Shown here: one piece after another, positions 7,933 through 16,405 of the stretch
How the letters are laid out: every line of letters begins with the position of its first letter
How positions within the stretch are numbered: the first letter of the stretch is position 1
Assembly: GCA_022710185.1 (NCBI GenBank)
Contig: JAKLHK010000019.1
Location: 1 to 64,000, forward strand
Direction: 5' to 3'
Source: Bacteroidota bacterium
Lineage (GTDB): Bacteria; Bacteroidota; Bacteroidia; Bacteroidales; JAGNHN01
Length of the DNA stretch: 64,000 bases
Position numbers and translations under genes: made by a program
The notes under the pieces: generated by a model
Seen by the model: only the letters and a program-made list of their open reading frames with translations
Told to the model about the DNA's origin: nothing
The model's database searches: none

Positions 7933-9372
7933 ATGAAAAAGATATGGACCTTCCTGCTGGTACTGGGCACCGCAGGCCTGTTGAATGCCCAGAACGAAGT
8001 GGATGCCCTGCGTTATTCCCAGGTCTTTCCCGGGGGCAGCGCCCGCTTCAATGCCCTCTCCGGTGCCTTCGGGGCCCTGGGGGCCGACTTCTCCAGCCTC
8101 AGTGTCAACCCCGCCGGGATCGGCGTCTACCAGTCGTCCGAGTTCAGCTTCACCCCCAGCCTATCCCTGGGCAAGACAGAGTCAACCTATCTGGGAAAGA
8201 CCGGCGAGGACCTGAAATACAACTTCAATCTTGGCAATGCGGGCATGGTGTTCGTAATGCCCATGGGCCCCGCAGCCCAGTCCAACGGCTGGAAAAACCT
8301 GCAGTTCGGCCTGGGCATCAACCGTCAGAATAACTACAATGCCCGCATGTTGGTCGAAGGCTTCAACCCTGAAAGTTCCCTGCTCGATGCCTACCTCGAT
8401 TACGCCAATGGCATCGCCCCCTCAGAGCTGGGCGCCTTCGATACGCGCCTGGCATTCAATACCTGGCTCCTGGATACCATGGGTAGCAATACCCAATACA
8501 TCAGCGCTGTTCCCGACGGTCAGGTCACCCAGCGGAAATCTGTCACCTCCGACGGCTCACTCAACGAATTCGTCCTCTCCCTGGGGGCCAACTACAGCGA
8601 CCGTTTCTATCTGGGAGCAAGCCTCGGCTTTCCCTTCCTGCGGTACAATGAAAGCTCGGTATACACCGAAAGGGACTACGACAACCTCATCGAGGATTTT
8701 GATGAGTTCAGCGTTTACGATGACCTCGAGGCCAGGGGCTCGGGCATCAACTTCAAGCTCGGCATGATCTTCAGGGCCACCGAATGGCTCAGGCTGGGGG
8801 CCGCCCTGCATACGCCCACTTTCTTCGATATCCGCGAAGAGTACACCACGACCATCAGTTCGGCCTTTGACAATGGCGACAGCTATACAGATGCATCACC
8901 TGACGGGCGCTTCGACTATACCCTGGAAACCCCCATGCGCGCCATCGGCAGCGTGGCCCTGGTCATCGGCAAGCTGGGCCTGCTGAGCGCAGACTATGAG
9001 TTCGTCGACTATTCCTCGGCCCGCCTGCGTTCCGACAGCTATAAGTACTTCGATGAGAACGACGCCATCCGCAACAGCTATACCTCTACCGGCAACCTCA
9101 GGGTAGGGACTGAATGGAAGCTCGATAATTTTGCTTTCCGCGGAGGGGTAGGGCTTTACGGTAGTCCCTATCGTTCAGGGATCAACAATGCTGAGCGTAC
9201 TTCTTACAGTCTTGGCTTCGGGCTGAGGGAGAAGAACTACTTTGTGGACCTGGCCTATGTGTACTCCCAGATGGAGGAGGACTATTACCTCTATAATCCC
9301 GGACTGGTGAGTGCTGTGGCCAACAAGACCTCACAAAGCAGTTACATGATGACCCTGGGATTCCGCTTCTGA
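7933..9372 (+). CDS. OmpP1/FadL/TodX-family outer membrane transport protein
   Basis: Predicted outer-membrane beta-barrel for uptake of hydrophobic compounds such as long-chain fatty acids. A signal peptide ending LLNAQ (residue 20) precedes EVDALRYSQ and the family hallmark SLSVNPAGIG near residues 56-66. The rest is an alternating barrel pattern ending in the aromatic C-terminal strand MMTLGFRF. The 479-residue length fits the Bacteroidota family. The substrate is not inferable. A U-rich hairpin follows 40 nt after the stop. Confidence 0.88.
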   Translation: MKKIWTFLLVLGTAGLLNAQNEVDALRYSQVFPGGSARFNALSGAFGALGADFSSLSVNPAGIGVYQSSEFSFTPSLSLGKTESTYLGKTGEDLKYNFNLGNAGMVFVMPMGPAAQSNGWKNLQFGLGINRQNNYNARMLVEGFNPESSLLDAYLDYANGIAPSELGAFDTRLAFNTWLLDTMGSNTQYISAVPDGQVTQRKSVTSDGSLNEFVLSLGANYSDRFYLGASLGFPFLRYNESSVYTERDYDNLIEDFDEFSVYDDLEARGSGINFKLGMIFRATEWLRLGAALHTPTFFDIREEYTTTISSAFDNGDSYTDASPDGRFDYTLETPMRAIGSVALVIGKLGLLSADYEFVDYSSARLRSDSYKYFDENDAIRNSYTSTGNLRVGTEWKLDNFAFRGGVGLYGSPYRSGINNAERTSYSLGFGLREKNYFVDLAYVYSQMEEDYYLYNPGLVSAVANKTSQSSYMMTLGFRF

Positions 9373-9411
9373 GTCCTTTCCGCTGCAGTGGGCAGCGTCT
9401 TCATATCGCGC

Positions 9412-9438
9412 AAGGCGGCCCTGAAGGCTGCCTTTTTT
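9412..9438 (+). terminator. Rho-independent terminator after FadL-family gene
   Basis: AAGGCGGCC (9412-9420) pairs with GGCTGCCTT (9426-9434), with one G-U pair and a 5-nt loop. A run of Ts continues to 9438. It touches the stop codon of the convergent zinc-ribbon gene. Confidence 0.75.
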
Positions 9439-10312
9439 AGTTGGAAGAAACGGCTTCTGCAATGGCCTCATCCACCAGGATGCGGCCACAGTATTCGCAC
9501 ACGATGATCTTCTTGTGCATCTTGATCTCGAGCTGGTGCTGTGGAGGTATCTTGTTGAAGCAGCCCCCGCAGGCGTCGCGCTCCACCTGCACCACGGCCA
9601 GGCCGTTGCGGGCGTTCTTGCGGATGCGGCGATAAGCCAGCAGCAGCCGGTCTTCGATCACTTCGCCATACTTCTCGGAACGCGACAGCAAATCCTGTTC
9701 CTCTTTTTCAGTCTCCTTCACGATGTCCTCCAGTTCCGAACGCTTCACGTCCAGGTCGCCCTTGCGCTCATTCAGTTCGGCCTCCAACGTGCCCATCAGC
9801 TCCTTCTTGCCTTCCAGCGCGGTCTGGTATTCCCGTATCCTTTTCTCCGAAAGCTGGATCTCCAGCCCCTGATATTCGATCTCCTTCGTCAATGAATCGT
9901 ACTCACGGTTGTTGCGTACGTTCATCTGCTGCTCTTCATATTTCTTGATCATCGCCAGGCTGTCGGCGATGGCGTTCTTCTTGTCGGTTACGCTCTTTTC
10001 CAGCGTCTCAATCTCTGCATGGAAATTGTTCAGTCGGGTCTCCAGGCCGGCGATCTCATCCTCCAGGTCTTCCACTTCCAGCGGAAGCTCACCCCTGACA
10101 ATACGGATCTTGTCGATCTGGCTGTCGACCTGCTGAAGGCTGTACAGCGAGATGAGTTTCTTTTCAATGCTGAACTGGATCTTTTCCTCATCAGCGGCAC
10201 TCTCTCCCTTCCTGCCACTCCTTCCGGCACTTTGGGTCTTGACCTCAGTAGCAATGTCCTGTGTTACCTGCTCTTCGATATCGACGGGCTTGCGTACGGT
10301 TGATTTTGCCAT
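9437..10312 (-). CDS. Coiled-coil C4-type zinc-ribbon protein (DUF164/CT398-like)
   Basis: A 291-residue protein with a polar N-terminal extension, a long heptad-rich coiled coil (about residues 55-215) and a C-terminal zinc ribbon with CGGC near 248-251 and CEYC near 272-275. This matches the zf-RING_7/DUF164 family, found in most bacteria and structurally similar to CT398 and HP0958. The function is not settled, although links to sigma-54 and secretion have been reported for homologues. It starts 11 nt after the Nif3-family gene, a pairing conserved in many genomes, so the two are probably one transcript. Confidence 0.9.
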   Translation of the reverse strand: MAKSTVRKPVDIEEQVTQDIATEVKTQSAGRSGRKGESAADEEKIQFSIEKKLISLYSLQQVDSQIDKIRIVRGELPLEVEDLEDEIAGLETRLNNFHAEIETLEKSVTDKKNAIADSLAMIKKYEEQQMNVRNNREYDSLTKEIEYQGLEIQLSEKRIREYQTALEGKKELMGTLEAELNERKGDLDVKRSELEDIVKETEKEEQDLLSRSEKYGEVIEDRLLLAYRRIRKNARNGLAVVQVERDACGGCFNKIPPQHQLEIKMHKKIIVCEYCGRILVDEAIAEAVSSN

Positions 10313-10323
10313 AGTGCTTTGAT

Positions 10324-11418
10324 TTATAAGTAGTTGACCGGATTTGTGTTAACGTTCGAAATAAGGACTGCAAAGTTAGGAAAATTTTGGCACAGGATAT
10401 CCTTCAGTACCTCACGTGCAAATTGTTCAGTCTCAAAGTGTCCGGCATCTACCAGGAGCAGGTTTCCGTGGGCGTCGTGAAAATCGTGGTATTTGAGGTC
10501 TGCGGTAAGGAAGGCCCCGGCCCCGGCCCGGCGGGCCGCACCGAGCAAAAAGCTGCCTGCTCCTCCGCAGAGGGCCACCTTCTTCACCACCTGCTGTTCG
10601 CATGTCGTATACCTGAGAAAGGGCGTCCCCGTAACCTCTTTGACCAGGGCCAGGAAGTCGGGCACTGTCAGGGGCGCCTCCAGTGATCCGATCACCCCGG
10701 GGCCTACCCCGGGATGGGGGTTCTGCAGGGCGTAGATATCGAAGGCCACCTCCTCGTAGGGGTGGGCCTCGTGCAGGGCGCTCAGAACTGCAGTACTGCG
10801 CCATTCAGGAAATATGGTCTCGATGCGGACCTCCTGTTCTTCGTGCAGTTCACCGATGCTGCCCAGATAGGGCCGGGTACCTTCCCCCGCACGGTAGGTA
10901 CCCGTTCCCAGGGTATTGAAGCTGCAATGGTCGTAACGCCCGATATGCCCTGCACCGGCCTGAAAGAGGGCGGTACGAACCTTCTCCGCATGAGCGGGAG
11001 GGCAGAAGGTAATGAGTTTGTGTAATTGGCCTTCCAGGGGCTGCAGGATACGCATATCCCTCAATCCCAGCTGGGTACCCAATGCGTGGCTTACGCCCTG
11101 CGGCCAATGGTCGAGGTTGGTGTGGGCAGCATAAATAGATAGGCCATGACGTATAGCGAACCCAACGCAACGCTCCACCAATCCATCTCCGGTAAGCTTC
11201 TTCAGGTTTTTGAAAATGACAGGATGATGGGCTATCACGAGATTAGCCCCAAGCTGCAGGGCCTCATGCAGCACTTCTTCCGTTACGTCCAGGGTGATTA
11301 ATGCCGCTTTGGCCTCACCCTGCGGGTCCCCTACCAGCAGGCCGCAGTTGTCATACGACTCCTGCAAGGCCAGGGGAACCGCATGATCGAGTGCAGTAGT
11401 TATATCTTTGATCTTCAT
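10324..11418 (-). CDS. Nif3-like dinuclear metal-centre protein
   Basis: Member of the Nif3/YbgI family, with metal ligands in AHHPVIF near residue 64, HTNLDH near 100 and GHFETEQ near the C terminus. The 364-residue form contains the extra PII-like insert domain in the middle, as in the longer Nif3 proteins of Firmicutes and Bacteroidota. The molecular function is unresolved; annotations as GTP cyclohydrolase I type 2 are uncertain. I chose the ATG at 11418 (MKIKDITTALDHA) because homologues start there. An in-frame ATG at 11469 adds 17 residues and lies 4 nt below a perfect -7 box, so a leaderless longer form is possible. Confidence 0.9.
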   Translation of the reverse strand: MKIKDITTALDHAVPLALQESYDNCGLLVGDPQGEAKAALITLDVTEEVLHEALQLGANLVIAHHPVIFKNLKKLTGDGLVERCVGFAIRHGLSIYAAHTNLDHWPQGVSHALGTQLGLRDMRILQPLEGQLHKLITFCPPAHAEKVRTALFQAGAGHIGRYDHCSFNTLGTGTYRAGEGTRPYLGSIGELHEEQEVRIETIFPEWRSTAVLSALHEAHPYEEVAFDIYALQNPHPGVGPGVIGSLEAPLTVPDFLALVKEVTGTPFLRYTTCEQQVVKKVALCGGAGSFLLGAARRAGAGAFLTADLKYHDFHDAHGNLLLVDAGHFETEQFAREVLKDILCQNFPNFAVLISNVNTNPVNYL

Positions 11419-11473
11419 ATGATTATGGAAAGAAAGTGTTCCTGGGTCCAAGATCCGTTGTTCAGACATAACG

Positions 11474-11481
11474 CAAAATTA
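11474..11481 (-). promoter_or_regulatory. Candidate -7 box upstream of nif3-like gene
   Basis: TAATTTTG on the minus strand matches TAnnTTTG perfectly. It is divergent from the lpxK promoter, whose -33 element begins 24 nt away. Confidence 0.5.
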
Positions 11482-11504
11482 ACAGTATAGTCCTTGCATC
11501 ATCA

Positions 11505-11535
11505 TTTGATTGTCAGTATTATACTCGTACTTTCG
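11505..11535 (+). promoter_or_regulatory. Promoter of lpxK
   Basis: TTTG at 11505-11508 is followed after 19 nt by TACTTTCG at 11528-11535 (7 of 8 to TAnnTTTG). The predicted transcription start falls at or next to the ATG at 11540, implying a very short or absent leader. Confidence 0.6.
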
Positions 11536-11539
11536 CTCC

Positions 11540-12604
11540 ATGTACCTCCGCAGGATACTCCTTTATCCGGTGGCCATGGGCTATGGCCTGGTCATGCGGT
11601 TACGGAACCTGATGTTCGGCAGGGGGCTGCTGCCTTCCATGGAACATGGCCTGCCGGTGATCAGTGTGGGCAACCTGGCAGCAGGAGGTACGGGTAAGAC
11701 TCCGCATGTGGAGTACCTCATCCGGTTGCTCCGTGGAAAGTATGAACTGGCTACGCTGAGCCGGGGGTATGGGCGCAGCACCCGGGGTTACCGTTTGGCC
11801 GGACCCGGGGACGATCATTCTACCATAGGCGATGAGCCGCTGCAGTACCGCAACAAGTTTCCGGAGGTTGTGGTAGCCGTTTCGGAACGGAGGAACACGG
11901 GTGTGGAAGCCCTGACCCGCTTGCCCGGGCCACCGGAGGTGGTTCTGCTCGATGATGCCTTCCAGCACCGCAGCCTGAGACCGGGGCTTTCTATCCTGCT
12001 CACCGATTATCATTCCCTATATACCCGCGACTACATCCTGCCTGCAGGTTACCTCCGTGAGCCCCGTACTGCGGCCCGCCGGGCCGACATCCTCATTGTG
12101 ACCAAGACGCCTGAGGTCCTTTCGCCCATCACCCGGCGTGACATCGCGGCCGAGTTGAAGCCGGAGGCACATCAGCAGCTGTACTTCACCCACATTACCT
12201 ATGATGCCCCGGTGCCCCTGACCCCTGAAGCCACGGGGATGAACCTGAAGGAGGTCACGGCCGTCTTCCTGCTGGCAGGCATAGCCAATCCCTACCCCCT
12301 GGAGGAACATCTCAGGCGAACGGTGGACCTGGTGCTTACCTACCAGTACCCTGACCACTACAATTACCGCGAAAAGGACATTCAATTGCTGGCCCGGGCC
12401 TTCCATGACCACCTGGCCCGTAAGAAGGTGCTCCTCACCACCGAGAAGGACGCCATGCGCCTGGGGCAGGCAAATCTCCTATCTTTGCTCCAGGGAATCC
12501 CGGTGGCCTATGTCCCGATCAGGGTAAGCTTTCATGGGGAAGATGGCCGGGATTTCGACGAACGCATTCTTAGGTATGTTGAACAGAATAAGCGAATGCC
12601 TTGA
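11540..12604 (+). CDS. lpxK: Tetraacyldisaccharide 4'-kinase LpxK
   Basis: Phosphorylates the 4' position of the lipid A disaccharide precursor at the inner membrane. From the chosen ATG the protein has the usual N terminus (YLRRILLYPV) with a membrane-associated helix. The P-loop lies in GNLAAGGTGKTPH near residues 46-58, and LLDDAFQHR with the conserved DDxxQH element is near residue 137. TTEKDAMR and the rest of the family core follow. An ATG at 11510 would add ten residues and overlap the promoter. The purine nucleoside phosphorylase start is nested 29 nt inside its 3' end, so the two are translationally linked. Confidence 0.93.
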   Translation: MYLRRILLYPVAMGYGLVMRLRNLMFGRGLLPSMEHGLPVISVGNLAAGGTGKTPHVEYLIRLLRGKYELATLSRGYGRSTRGYRLAGPGDDHSTIGDEPLQYRNKFPEVVVAVSERRNTGVEALTRLPGPPEVVLLDDAFQHRSLRPGLSILLTDYHSLYTRDYILPAGYLREPRTAARRADILIVTKTPEVLSPITRRDIAAELKPEAHQQLYFTHITYDAPVPLTPEATGMNLKEVTAVFLLAGIANPYPLEEHLRRTVDLVLTYQYPDHYNYREKDIQLLARAFHDHLARKKVLLTTEKDAMRLGQANLLSLLQGIPVAYVPIRVSFHGEDGRDFDERILRYVEQNKRMP

Positions 12605-13397
12605 GCATATCCGGCGGAAGACCAGCATGACGCCGCGGATCGGAGTGATCCTGGGGACCGGGCTGGGAGATTTCGTGCAGGAGATCGTTGCGGAGCAGAG
12701 CATCCATTATGCCGAGCTTCCGCATTTCCCTGTAAGCACTGTGGCTGGCCATCAGGGCCGGCTCATCTTTGGCCATATCAACCAGCAGCCAGTGGTGGCC
12801 ATGCAGGGCCGTTTCCATTTCTATGAAGGATACAGCATGGCGGATGTGACCTTTCCCATCCGTGTCATGAAAGCCCTGGGCGTAGAGATCCTCATCCTGT
12901 CCAATGCCTCCGGTGGGGTGAATCCCGGTTTCAGCGTGGGCGACCTGATGATTATCACGGATCACATCAACCTGATGGGCACCAATCCACTGCTCGGCCC
13001 GAACGATGAGCGCCTGGGCCCCCGTTTTCCCGACATGAGCGAGGCCTATGACCATGACCTGGTGCGCTTGGCCCTGGGGGTGGCCCAGGAACAGGGGCAG
13101 GAAGTAAGGACAGGTGTGTATGCCGCCGTCACCGGCCCGGTTTACGAGACACCTTCAGAATACCGCTTCATCCGGGTCATCGGGGCCGATGCCGTGGGCA
13201 TGTCTACCGTGCCTGAAACCATCGTGGCCCGGCACATGGGGATCAAAGTGTTTGCCATTTCCGTGATCACCGACCTGGGTATTGAAGGTAGAATCGAAAA
13301 GATCACCCATGAAGAAGTGATCCGCGCTGCCCGTGCCGCAGAGCCGCGGCTGGCGCGCCTGGTGCTCGGCTTCATCGGGCGCTGCACCAAGACCTGA
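12576..13397 (+). CDS. Purine-nucleoside phosphorylase (PNP-I, trimeric type)
   Basis: Phosphorolysis of inosine and guanosine in purine salvage. The 273-residue protein shows IGVILGTGLGDF (phosphate site), VAGHQGRL, MQGRFHFYEGY, NASGGVNP and GPVYETPSEYR, followed by GADAVGMSTVPE and the base-binding Asn/Asp region VITDLG. All are hallmarks of the hexose-free PNP/MTAP branch. I selected the ATG at 12576 because the longer frame from 12534 lies inside lpxK and adds residues absent from the family. The next gene starts 7 nt downstream. Confidence 0.93.
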   Translation: MLNRISECLEHIRRKTSMTPRIGVILGTGLGDFVQEIVAEQSIHYAELPHFPVSTVAGHQGRLIFGHINQQPVVAMQGRFHFYEGYSMADVTFPIRVMKALGVEILILSNASGGVNPGFSVGDLMIITDHINLMGTNPLLGPNDERLGPRFPDMSEAYDHDLVRLALGVAQEQGQEVRTGVYAAVTGPVYETPSEYRFIRVIGADAVGMSTVPETIVARHMGIKVFAISVITDLGIEGRIEKITHEEVIRAARAAEPRLARLVLGFIGRCTKT

Positions 13398-13404
13398 CCC
13401 TGAC

Positions 13405-14577
13405 ATGTTCCGCATAAGCACAGCCTGTTTCCTTATCCTTGGATTGTTCCTGGCCTCCTGCGGGCGGGGTACCCCGGATCCGGAGACCTCGGTCACAGTG
13501 CACCTGCCGGATGGGGATGGAGGCCTCATCATCCTGGAAGAACTGAGGGTGAGGGAGCTTCTGCCCCTCGATTCACAGCCCCCCGGACCTGACGCCAGGG
13601 CTTCATTTGCCCCGGACCCTGCAAGCCCCGGCTTTTACCTGCTCCGATTCAGCGATGGGGGGGTCGTCAGCCTTCTCCTCTCACCGGGGGAGCAAACCCT
13701 GGTTACCCGCCACGGGAAGGGCGGCCAATGGACCTATGATGTTCAGGGATCCCCGGGATCCTCCCTGCTCCGTGAATATTTCTACCATCGTGCCGACGAC
13801 GAGGCCATCCTCGACTCCCTGGGCCAGGTTTTCCGGGATTCCCGGTCCTTGACCGATTTCGTCCGGATCAGGGAGCAACTTGACAGTCAGTATACCCTTC
13901 TGCTGGAAGGCCACCGCCAGTGGGTGTTCAGGTTCATTATGGACCACGATACCAGCCTGGCCGGTCTCTTTCTTCTCAACCAACGCTTTGGGAATGGCCC
14001 CGTTTTCAGTGAAGAAGATGCCTTCGGCCTGATGGAACACCTCGATACGCTGCTGTATGCCCGATACAAGGGCAACCTTCATGTACTGGACCATCGAAGG
14101 AGGGTCAGCGCCTTCCGGCGCTCCCGTTTCGCGCTGGACCTGGCCATGCAGCGACTGGCCCCGGGCAGGCCCGCTCCCGCGCTCAGCCTCCGCGATGCCT
14201 CCGACCAGGACTGGAGGCTCAGTTCCCTGGCCGGCCAACCCATACTGCTGCATTTCTGGGCCTCCGGAGATGCCAGAAGCCGTCGCGACAACCGCGAGCT
14301 CCCTTCCCTGCTCAGAACCCATCCCCAGGTGCAGCCGGTTTCGGTATCCATGGATACCCAGCGGGAGGCATGGCTGGCCGCCGTAGCCCTGGATGGCCTG
14401 GAATGGACCCAGGTTTCCGAGCTCCTTGGCATGGAGTCGCCGGCTGCAATAAAATACCTCCCTGAAAAGTCCCTGCCGGTATACGTCCTGATCGACAGCC
14501 GGGGAAAGATTGTAAGCCGCGTGCAAGATCTGGAGACGCTGAGGACAGCATTGGAGGACCTAAAGAAGCGAGGATGA
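13405..14577 (+). CDS. TlpA/thioredoxin-fold lipoprotein lacking active-site cysteines
   Basis: The ATG at 13405 gives a lipoprotein signal with LASC at residues 14-17. The N-terminal half resembles the DUF4369-like beta domain of Bacteroidota TlpA-type lipoproteins. The C-terminal part (about 250-390) has the thioredoxin-family order: PAPALSLRDASDQDWRLSSLAG, then QPILLHFWAS, then LPVYVLIDSRGKIV. Where TlpA/ResA have WCxxC after FWAS, this protein reads GDARSRRD, so no redox pair is present. A structural or binding role in the periplasm is inferred. Its stop overlaps the lpxH start in an ATGA. Confidence 0.82.
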   Translation: MFRISTACFLILGLFLASCGRGTPDPETSVTVHLPDGDGGLIILEELRVRELLPLDSQPPGPDARASFAPDPASPGFYLLRFSDGGVVSLLLSPGEQTLVTRHGKGGQWTYDVQGSPGSSLLREYFYHRADDEAILDSLGQVFRDSRSLTDFVRIREQLDSQYTLLLEGHRQWVFRFIMDHDTSLAGLFLLNQRFGNGPVFSEEDAFGLMEHLDTLLYARYKGNLHVLDHRRRVSAFRRSRFALDLAMQRLAPGRPAPALSLRDASDQDWRLSSLAGQPILLHFWASGDARSRRDNRELPSLLRTHPQVQPVSVSMDTQREAWLAAVALDGLEWTQVSELLGMESPAAIKYLPEKSLPVYVLIDSRGKIVSRVQDLETLRTALEDLKKRG

Positions 14578-15344
14578 AGAAAGTCTATTTTGCTTCCGAT
14601 TTTCATTTCGGGATTCCGGACCGGGAGTCCAGTCGGCGTCGTGAAGACCTGCTCATCCGCTGGCTTGAGGAGGTGAGGCAGGATGCAGAGGCCATCTACC
14701 TTATGGGCGACCTTTTCGATTTCTGGTTTGAGTATCGCAGTGTGGTTCCCAGAGGATTTGTCCGTCTCCTGGGGAAGCTGGCAGAGATCACAGGGGAAGG
14801 AATCCCGGTTCACCTGTTCCGTGGAAATCATGACATCTGGGCTTTCGGATATCTGCAGGAGGAGGTGGGGATACAGCTTCACCGAAGGCCTGAGAAGGTG
14901 GTACATGGAGGGAAGACCTTTTTCCTTGCCCATGGCGACGGGCTCGGACCGGGCGACCATGGGTATAAACTGTTGCGCCGGGTGTTCGAGTGCCCCCTTT
15001 GTCAATGGATGTTCCGCTGGCTGCATCCTGACCTGGGGACCCGTATGGCCCTGTATTTCTCCCGTAAGTCCCGTCTGGCCAATATCGCCAGGGAAGGCCG
15101 CATGGAGAACGCCTCCAATGCAGGCGATGAGCGTTTGGTGACCTTTGCCCGGCAGGCCGCGACCCTACATTCCGAGGTGCATTATTTTGTGTTCGGCCAC
15201 CGCCATCTTCCCCTGGACCTTCCCCTGGAGAATGGGAGCCGCATGATCCTGCTTGGTGACTGGCTGGTAAACTTCTCCTATGGGGTGTTCGATGGAAAGG
15301 ACTTCAGCCTGAAACGCTTCGGTTCACCCGTTCCTCAGGCTTAG
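14574..15344 (+). CDS. lpxH: UDP-2,3-diacylglucosamine diphosphatase LpxH
   Basis: Hydrolyses UDP-2,3-diacylglucosamine to lipid X and UMP in lipid A synthesis. The 256-residue calcineurin-like phosphoesterase has all metal-site motifs: SDFHFG near residue 8, MGDLFDFW near 44, RGNHD near 82, AHGDGLG near 120 and GHRHLP near 206. The four-base overlap with the preceding gene and the upstream lpxK place it in one operon with a second lipid A step. Its stop codon interlocks with that of gap on the other strand. Confidence 0.93.
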   Translation: MKKVYFASDFHFGIPDRESSRRREDLLIRWLEEVRQDAEAIYLMGDLFDFWFEYRSVVPRGFVRLLGKLAEITGEGIPVHLFRGNHDIWAFGYLQEEVGIQLHRRPEKVVHGGKTFFLAHGDGLGPGDHGYKLLRRVFECPLCQWMFRWLHPDLGTRMALYFSRKSRLANIAREGRMENASNAGDERLVTFARQAATLHSEVHYFVFGHRHLPLDLPLENGSRMILLGDWLVNFSYGVFDGKDFSLKRFGSPVPQA

Positions 15345-16348
15345 GCAAAGCGCCGCACCAGTTCTACCAGCCGGGCGGAATAGCCCATCTCATTGTCGTA
15401 CCAGGCCACCACTTTCACCAGTTTATTCTTATCGCCCAGTACTGCCGTCAATCCGGCATCGAAGATGGCGGAATGGGTATTTCCGATGACATCTACGGAA
15501 ACAATGGGATCCTCGGTGTACTCCAGGATGCCTTTCATGGGGCCTTCGGCCGCTTTCCGGAAGGCGGCGTTGATCTCCGTCACGCTGGTGGAATGCCTGA
15601 GCGTGCATGTGAGGTCGGTGAGGGAACCATCGGGGACCGGCACCCTGATCCCTGCACCGCCCAGGTTGTTCTTGAGGTGAGGGAAAATATGGGTGGAAGC
15701 CTTGGCGGCCCCGGTGGTGGTCGGAATGATGGAAACGGCTGCGGCCCGGGCCCTCCGGAGGTCCTTGCTGTGGGGCCCATCCATGAGGTTCTGGTCGCGG
15801 GTATAGGAATGCACGGTGGTAATGAAGCCCTTCTCGACTCCCCACAGGTCATCCAGTACTTTGATCAGCGGGGCCACGCAGTTGGTGGTGCAGGAAGCGT
15901 TGGAGATGATCCGGTCTTCCTTGCGGATCACATGGTCGTTTACACCCAGCACAACGAACTCAATACCATCGGGTTCCCCTTTGGCCGGGGCAGAGATGAT
16001 GACCTTGCGAGCCCCCGCGGAAAGATGGGCCGAGGCGGCTTCGCGGGTGAGGAACAGCCCGGTGGATTCGATGACGACGTCGATGCCGAGTGCCTTCCAG
16101 GGCAGTTTGCCGGGATCAGGTTCACTGAAGACCAGCACCTCCCGTTCGCCCACCGTCAACCGCTCGGCGGTGTGTGAGACCTCGGCCGGAAAACGGCCCT
16201 GCACAGAATCATAGCGCAGCAGGTGCGCCAGGGTTGCGGCATCGGCCAGATCGTTGACCGCGACCACTTCCATATCCTCTGCACGGAAGGCGTTTCGGAG
16301 CGTGACACGCCCGATCCGCCCGAAGCCATTGATAGCAATCCTGATCAT
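15341..16348 (-). CDS. gap: Glyceraldehyde-3-phosphate dehydrogenase (phosphorylating)
   Basis: Converts glyceraldehyde-3-phosphate to 1,3-bisphosphoglycerate with NAD(P) in glycolysis or gluconeogenesis. The ATG at 16348 gives the standard start IRIAINGFGRIGR; a longer frame to 16402 adds 18 unlikely residues. The catalytic cysteine lies in SNASCTTNC near residue 152, and the closing WYDNEMGYS is intact. Length is 335 residues, normal for the family. It is convergent with lpxH, and the T9SS cargo gene lies upstream on the same strand. Confidence 0.96.
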   Translation of the reverse strand: MIRIAINGFGRIGRVTLRNAFRAEDMEVVAVNDLADAATLAHLLRYDSVQGRFPAEVSHTAERLTVGEREVLVFSEPDPGKLPWKALGIDVVIESTGLFLTREAASAHLSAGARKVIISAPAKGEPDGIEFVVLGVNDHVIRKEDRIISNASCTTNCVAPLIKVLDDLWGVEKGFITTVHSYTRDQNLMDGPHSKDLRRARAAAVSIIPTTTGAAKASTHIFPHLKNNLGGAGIRVPVPDGSLTDLTCTLRHSTSVTEINAAFRKAAEGPMKGILEYTEDPIVSVDVIGNTHSAIFDAGLTAVLGDKNKLVKVVAWYDNEMGYSARLVELVRRFA

Positions 16349-16405
16349 AGCATGGGTATTGGCGGCAAAGGTATGCAATCCCAGGGCCAGCCAGCCCCGC
16401 AACCC

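Noticed and set aside
12480..12487. TATCTTTG box inside the lpxK 3' end as a promoter for the nucleoside phosphorylase
   Set aside because: No -33 element is present at proper spacing and the genes overlap; operon transcription is simpler, although an internal promoter cannot be excluded.
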